From positions 1-27,200 of the forward strand of contig JAEOTK010000011.1 in the NCBI GenBank assembly GCA_016839875.1: a DNA stretch of 27,200 nucleotides, written 5' to 3'. The translations under genes were made by a program, and so were the position numbers. The DNA comes from Candidatus Heimdallarchaeota archaeon. Lineage in GTDB: Archaea; Asgardarchaeota; Heimdallarchaeia; Heimdallarchaeales; Heimdallarchaeaceae. The notes below the pieces were generated by a model. The model did not search any database. It saw nothing but the letters and a program-made list of their open reading frames with translations, and was not told the origin of the DNA. This document shows positions 23,263-27,200 of the stretch, piece by piece (within the stretch, counting starts at the first letter, position 1; each line of letters begins with the position of its first letter).

Positions 23263-25446
23263 TCATATTTGAGATTTGCCGAATGTTATGTCAATTAGAG
23301 AATTGAGTTCTGACTTGAATTTCTCAGATAAAGTTCTTTGACTTTTTGTGAGTTTTAATAGTTCTTCCCACACATCTTTAGATTCTCTTAGTGTCTTGAC
23401 AAATAAGCTTAGTTTGTTTATTGCTTCATAGGATAAACCTTTGTATACATATGTCACTAGTAGGGGATCTATAGCCTGTAGAGTGAGAGTGTATTCCTCA
23501 TGTTTTATCCTTTCTATATGTCCAGATGATGAAAAAATCTCCCCAGCGAACGAATTAATTGCTGCTAGAAAACCACCTAACAATTCACTGTCAATTTGAG
23601 TTGTAGTATCAAATGACTCTGTTAAAACTGTTCTTCCTGATTTGTCTTGAATAACTAGCATGACAGGTTCTTCAGGTGATTTTCTCTGTAGTTCGATTTC
23701 ACCTTTTCGTATAAGTTGAAGCAGAATATCATCTAGTTTTACAAAGTCCATAATCTCTTGAAATGTTGCATCCTTTTTATCCAGCTCTTCAAGTTTTTCA
23801 AGATTATTGAGAAGTTCATCATACTCATTAGAAATTCTTACTGCTAACCTTTCTAGACCTTTTTCTTCTGCCATGAATTGTGCTTGATTCATCATAGTTT
23901 TTGCTTCTTTTAATTCTAAGTCTATTAAAGCTAATTTGGATTGTAACCAGTAAGTCTCAGCTAATAATAAATGAGAATCTTGAGATTTTGCTATATTCAG
24001 TAACCGCTTCATAAGAGAACGAACTTCTGTCCACAAATCAGGTTCATCAGTAATTTTTAATTCTTGTATAAGTAGTTCACATAAGTGGAGTATTGCTGAA
24101 ACAGTTAATTCATGGGATACAACTTCACTCTCTATTACATTACGCAATAAATTTTCTGCACTAGCTTTCTTAGCTAATCTTGTACCTCTTTTCAAAATCA
24201 ATGCTTTTGCAATAGAGTATTGTTGTTCAACGATCTTGTTATCTAGATGCTTCTTGTTCTCTTCCATTTTCTCAAGATATTTTTCAGCTTGTTCAAATTC
24301 GTTAAGTTCAACCAAAGTTATGATTAAATTATACAGGATAGCCACTGATTTTTGCTTTGTTCCAGCTTCTTCTGATAGAATCAAGCTCTTTTGGAGTTGT
24401 TCTTTGGCTAGATTCAGATTTCCTTTTGATAGATAGATAACTCCAAGTTGTTGTAAAGAAGCTAAATCATAATTTGGATTATTGAACTCTTTGAATAATA
24501 TTAAACATCGTTCTTGATATTCCAAAGCTTTGTCAAGTTCACCTTTCTGCCTGTAGATATCAGATAGGTTGAATAAAACTCCTGAAGTGAGTAATCGGTT
24601 TCCACTATCTCTTGCTTGTTTTGAACTTTCTAGGTAGTAATCTAATGCTTTATTTAAATTTCCTCTACTTTTGTAAACATTACCACTGTTCATATTAAGT
24701 ATTGATAGAAAATTTAGATTTCCATAACCTTCAGCAAGATTTCTACTTTCCTCATAATAAGATAGAGCTTCATCCAGCTTCCCTTCGGACATATTCACTA
24801 TTCCCATCCTATTTAGGGTGTTAGCAATTTCGTATTTGTTACCTATTTCTTTTCGAATCTCTAAACTCTCTTCTAAAATCTCATACGCTTTCTTCGCATC
24901 AATATCACGAATGGTGGAAGAGATTAAATCAAGTGCTCTAGCATACTCCATTCTGTTACCTAGTTCTTGGTTTAATTCAATGCTTATTTCAAGAAATTCT
25001 TTAGCTTCTTCCCGTTTTCCAATATTCGAATAGTACTGCCCTTTAAGTCTAGACATAAAAGCATACAAAGTTTTAGTCATTTTTGATTCATCATCAGTAG
25101 ACTTCTTCAGGTATTTTTCACAGGTTTCTATCTTCTGGTAGGCTTCATCTAACCTTCCTTGGTGAATTAGTATTTCGGTTAGCAAAAGTAAGTTTTTTAC
25201 AATCAATAGAGTATTATTGGTTTTCTCGCATCGAATTAAAGTTTTTTCTGCTTTCCAAATAGCCTCAGCATATTTTCCAAAATAGAAATCAATTCGACTT
25301 TCTGTAATATCGAGGGTGAGTATCTCTGTTTCTGATAACTCCTTATTTTCTCTGAGTTCTTCTAATAATTCTAAAGCTTCAAAAAACTCTCCTTTAGATA
25401 CAAGTTCACGAATATTTCTTGATTTACTTGGTGTATCTGCAGGCAT
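23263..25446 (-). CDS. TPR-repeat protein with C-terminal sensor-like domain
   Basis: Predicted protein of 727 residues. Residues about 1-580 contain roughly ten tetratricopeptide repeats of the kinesin-light-chain/LGN kind (for example ANTLNRMGIVNMSEGKLDEA, LFNLSDIYRQKGELDKALEY). A helical linker follows, then a final domain of about 140 residues (VMLVIQDKSGRTVL, LLGGFLAAINSFAGEIFSS, YTLTLQAIDPLLVTYVYKG). That pattern resembles the longin/roadblock-like sensor domains of Asgard proteins; this is a judgement by eye. TPRs bind protein partners, so it is probably a cytoplasmic scaffold or signalling protein. The frame is open up to 25608, but the upstream stretch is not protein-like. ATG 25446 has AAGGGGG about 7 nt upstream and is preferred. 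Confidence 0.8.
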   Translation of the reverse strand: MPADTPSKSRNIRELVSKGEFFEALELLEELRENKELSETEILTLDITESRIDFYFGKYAEAIWKAEKTLIRCEKTNNTLLIVKNLLLLTEILIHQGRLDEAYQKIETCEKYLKKSTDDESKMTKTLYAFMSRLKGQYYSNIGKREEAKEFLEISIELNQELGNRMEYARALDLISSTIRDIDAKKAYEILEESLEIRKEIGNKYEIANTLNRMGIVNMSEGKLDEALSYYEESRNLAEGYGNLNFLSILNMNSGNVYKSRGNLNKALDYYLESSKQARDSGNRLLTSGVLFNLSDIYRQKGELDKALEYQERCLILFKEFNNPNYDLASLQQLGVIYLSKGNLNLAKEQLQKSLILSEEAGTKQKSVAILYNLIITLVELNEFEQAEKYLEKMEENKKHLDNKIVEQQYSIAKALILKRGTRLAKKASAENLLRNVIESEVVSHELTVSAILHLCELLIQELKITDEPDLWTEVRSLMKRLLNIAKSQDSHLLLAETYWLQSKLALIDLELKEAKTMMNQAQFMAEEKGLERLAVRISNEYDELLNNLEKLEELDKKDATFQEIMDFVKLDDILLQLIRKGEIELQRKSPEEPVMLVIQDKSGRTVLTESFDTTTQIDSELLGGFLAAINSFAGEIFSSSGHIERIKHEEYTLTLQAIDPLLVTYVYKGLSYEAINKLSLFVKTLRESKDVWEELLKLTKSQRTLSEKFKSELNSLIDITFGKSQI

Positions 25447-25629
25447 AACAAACCCCCTTGTGTATTTGAATTCTTGAGATATGGATATTAATCTTATTGT
25501 TGAGGTGAGACTCCCACAGATTTCGTGAATAGATCTGAAATTCTCGCATGATTTCTGGAAACTATAAGGTTTGGTAACTATAATGAATTCAAGGAATTTG
25601 TTTATCAATGTATATGCTATTCTTCTTTT

Positions 25630-26259
25630 ATGCTTGATAATATAAACGAATTTTTGAGGGTGAATTTTCCTAGTCCAATAACCCAGTTATTAAGAATTAT
25701 TGATTATCATCCTGTTGAAAAAAAAGTACTTGACTGTGGTGCAGGTGGAGGAAGACCTCCTTTGACTTTATTCAAAATCAAAGGATATGAAACAACAGGA
25801 ATTGATATCAGTAAAGGGAGTATCAAACTAGCAAATGATTTTGAAAAAAAATACGGTTTAAAACTAAATATTAGAGAAGGAGACATGAGAAAAATTCCTT
25901 TTGAAGATAATTCTTTTGGATGTGTTTTCAGCTATAACACTATTTTTCATATGAATAAGAAAGACATTGAAAAATCAGTTAATGAAATGTTAAGAGTTTT
26001 AAAATCTGGAGGATTATTGTACATTAATTTTATTTGGTATAGAGAGGACATGTCCTATCTGGGAGAAGAGAGAGAACCAGGGGAATTTTGGTCTGATATG
26101 GAAGGTGAAGATACTCTTCACACTTGTCATAAAGAAGATTAAGCAGATATTTACTTCAAAAACACAAAAATAGTCTTTAAAAATAAACGAGAACTCTACT
26201 ACAACTTGAATAATAGAGAATTTAATGATGGATACATAGATTATATTGTGGAAAAATAA
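25630..26259 (+). pseudogene. class I SAM methyltransferase interrupted by in-frame TAA
   Basis: Residues 1-170 form a class I SAM methyltransferase: motif I VLDCGAGGG, acidic loop TTGIDIS, motif IV region NSFGCVFSYNTIFHM and RVLKSGGLLYINF. The frame stops at TAA 26140-26142, then stays open to TAA 26257 with a coherent protein-like tail (ADIYFKNTKIVFKNKRELYY and an IDYIVEK end). That tail is what such methyltransferases carry, so the TAA looks like a one-base change from a sense codon (for example GAA) and not a natural end. The gene may be a recent pseudogene, a sequencing error, or a truncated functional enzyme. TTTATC and TATATG boxes lie 17-27 nt before the ATG and no ribosome site is seen. 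Confidence 0.7.
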
Positions 26260-26289
26260 TATGATTAAAATAATAGAAATAAAAAATAC

Positions 26290-26787
26290 TCAAAGATTTT
26301 TCTCGTAAAAGCAACTCTCATTATGAGTTGCTACTAGTTTATAATTCAGAGATTCATACAATTTTCTAGCAGCTCTATTATTATCGATTACATGTAATCC
26401 TAAAACACTTATTTCTTGCTCCTTTGCCCATTCTTCTGCTTTTATCATTAGCTTTCTTGCCAGACCTTTACCTCTGAAATTAGGATTAAGATGAAGATTA
26501 TATATCCAGACATGTTGTTCCTTGAATCTCCAGAATGGTTCTCTATTAGCTATCCAAATCAGACCTACTCTTTCTTCTTTCTCATCCTCTACAATGAATA
26601 TTTCGTGATTGGGATCGTTTTCTGGATCTAAGGGATCAGATTTTTCAAATTCCTCAAACTTCAGAATAATCTCTTCTTCAGTCAAGGAATCTATATCTGC
26701 TAATGTAGTCTTAAATGATTCATAGTTTAACTTATCAAAGAACTTCATATCTTCTTTGTTTTCCTTGGAACGTATATTGAAACTCAT
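26290..26787 (-). CDS. GNAT-family N-acetyltransferase
   Basis: Predicted protein of 165 residues, normal for a single GNAT domain. Motif A is clear: VWIYNLHLNPNFRGKGLA (R105-A110 loop), followed by the helix RKLMIKAEEWAKEQ. Motif B is NNRAARKLYESLNYKLVATH, typical of RimI-like and aminoglycoside-like members. Substrate unknown. TTTTAAATATACA lies about 28-30 nt before the ATG at 26787 with no ribosome site, so the message is probably leaderless or has a very short leader. Convergent with the interrupted methyltransferase. Confidence 0.88.
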   Translation of the reverse strand: MSFNIRSKENKEDMKFFDKLNYESFKTTLADIDSLTEEEIILKFEEFEKSDPLDPENDPNHEIFIVEDEKEERVGLIWIANREPFWRFKEQHVWIYNLHLNPNFRGKGLARKLMIKAEEWAKEQEISVLGLHVIDNNRAARKLYESLNYKLVATHNESCFYEKNL

Positions 26788-26846
26788 ATAACTCTGATAC
26801 GTACATTTCTTGTATATTTAAAAAGTCTAGACACAAATTGTGATGT

Positions 26847-26854
26847 AAAAAAAA
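26847..26854 (-). terminator. T8 run after the EEP-family gene
   Basis: Eight A on the plus strand read as T8 on the minus strand, 20 nt beyond the stop codon at 26874, with more T-rich sequence before it. Confidence 0.45.
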
Positions 26855-26873
26855 GAAGAAAAGGAAAGTTAAG

Positions 26874-27200
26874 CTACAACCGAATAACGATCCAATAAGC
26901 TGGATGATCTGAATGTTCTGTTTCAATGTATCTTGCTTCGATAACATCGATTCCAGGACTAAGAAAAATATGATCAATCTTTTCAGTACTATTATATCCA
27001 TAGCTATCCACTAATGAACCATGTCGAACCATCCAACTATCATTAAGAATTGCGGTTGTCATTGCATATTGTGGGTCGTATTTTTTGAAATTAAAATCAC
27101 CCATAAAGATAACATTGTTCAGACCGTCTACCATTTCCAGCATCTGTGCTTGTTGAATTTCTTTAGTTTCTTGAGCCCCAGAAGGATGATTAACAAATAC
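26874..27200 (-). CDS. endonuclease/exonuclease/phosphatase (EEP) family protein, C-terminal part
   Basis: The frame is open to the window edge, so about 108 C-terminal residues are present and the start lies beyond 27200. The EEP fold is clear: VFVNHPSG near the edge, then GLNNVIFMGDFNF with the catalytic GDFN Asp/Asn, STEKIDHIFLSPGIDV with the conserved ID strand, and TEHSDHPAYW with the terminal catalytic SDH. These are the DNase I/APE1/sphingomyelinase fold residues. The substrate (DNA, lipid, nucleotide or inositol phosphate) cannot be told from this part. The internal ATG at 27143 is not the start. Confidence 0.85.
   Translation of the reverse strand, partial: VFVNHPSGAQETKEIQQAQMLEMVDGLNNVIFMGDFNFKKYDPQYAMTTAILNDSWMVRHGSLVDSYGYNSTEKIDHIFLSPGIDVIEARYIETEHSDHPAYWIVIRL

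Noticed and set aside
25447..25608. N-terminal extension of the TPR protein
   Set aside because: The extra 54 residues are not TPR-like, and the ATG at 25446 has its own ribosome site.
26140..26142. Recoding of the methyltransferase stop codon
   Set aside because: The codon is TAA; archaeal pyrrolysine uses TAG and selenocysteine TGA with a SECIS element, so a nonsense change or sequencing error is more likely.
26735..27001. 88-codon minus-strand frame spanning the gap between the last two genes
   Set aside because: It overlaps the GNAT and EEP genes in another frame and has low-complexity Phe-rich sequence from the poly-A tract.
1..27200. Insertion sequences, integrase, attachment sites or a replication origin
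   Set aside because: No transposase or integrase frames, no long direct repeats and no clustered origin-type repeats were seen.

Overview
The window is AT-rich archaeal chromosome with dense coding on both strands. Three things point to an Asgard archaeon, most likely of the Heimdallarchaeia. First, there is an apparently intact heliorhodopsin. Second, there is a membrane-anchored protein with a eukaryote-style RING-H2-like zinc module. Third, there is a long TPR protein ending in a sensor-like domain of the longin/roadblock kind. Archaeal gene expression is visible directly: TATA-like boxes lie about 24-30 nt upstream of many ATGs with no Shine-Dalgarno (leaderless genes), while other genes carry GGTGA or AGGAGG ribosome sites. 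The taxonomic placement is inference from gene content. No rRNA, tRNA, CRISPR or insertion sequence was seen.

Layout. Positions 1-2371 hold the anchored end of a surface protein, a two-domain GNAT-like protein and a DUF1295/steroid-reductase-like membrane enzyme. Positions 2527-7435 form an amino-acid/cyclic-amide block: class III aminotransferase, Asp/hydantoin-racemase-family enzyme, group II PLP decarboxylase and allantoinase/hydantoinase-like amidohydrolase. Positions 7483-12968 are a one-strand run of envelope genes: anchored 5'-nucleotidase-like phosphoesterase, RING-like membrane protein, a secreted protein of unknown function, a beta-helix protein, and a membrane protein with a cytoplasmic winged helix. 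Positions 13061-14434 hold a 49-residue Cys protein divergent from an HxlR regulator, then an AlkD-like DNA glycosylase. Positions 14517-19026 hold an F420/flavin LLM oxidoreductase with a cupin, the heliorhodopsin, a GNAT enzyme and a cytoplasmic GH20 hexosaminidase. Positions 19172-21393 are a four-cluster ferredoxin and a tungsten aldehyde oxidoreductase. Positions 21405-22473 hold a winged-helix regulator and a tiny coiled-coil protein that share a divergent promoter packed with palindromes. Positions 22677-27200 hold a DinB protein, the TPR protein, a methyltransferase interrupted by an in-frame TAA, a GNAT enzyme and the end of an EEP-family nuclease/phosphatase.

How the genes fit together. 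The window reads as a mixed chromosomal segment, not one operon. The clearest functional units are the aminotransferase/racemase/decarboxylase/amidohydrolase block, the ferredoxin-AOR pair (aldehyde oxidation feeding ferredoxin), the LLM-cupin pair, and two divergent regulator/small-protein pairs with operator-like palindromes. Convergent neighbours often end within 4-11 bp of each other. The observations most worth following up are the degenerate RING protein, the triple-palindrome promoter, the heliorhodopsin, the amidohydrolase-decarboxylase cluster and the two unlisted small proteins.
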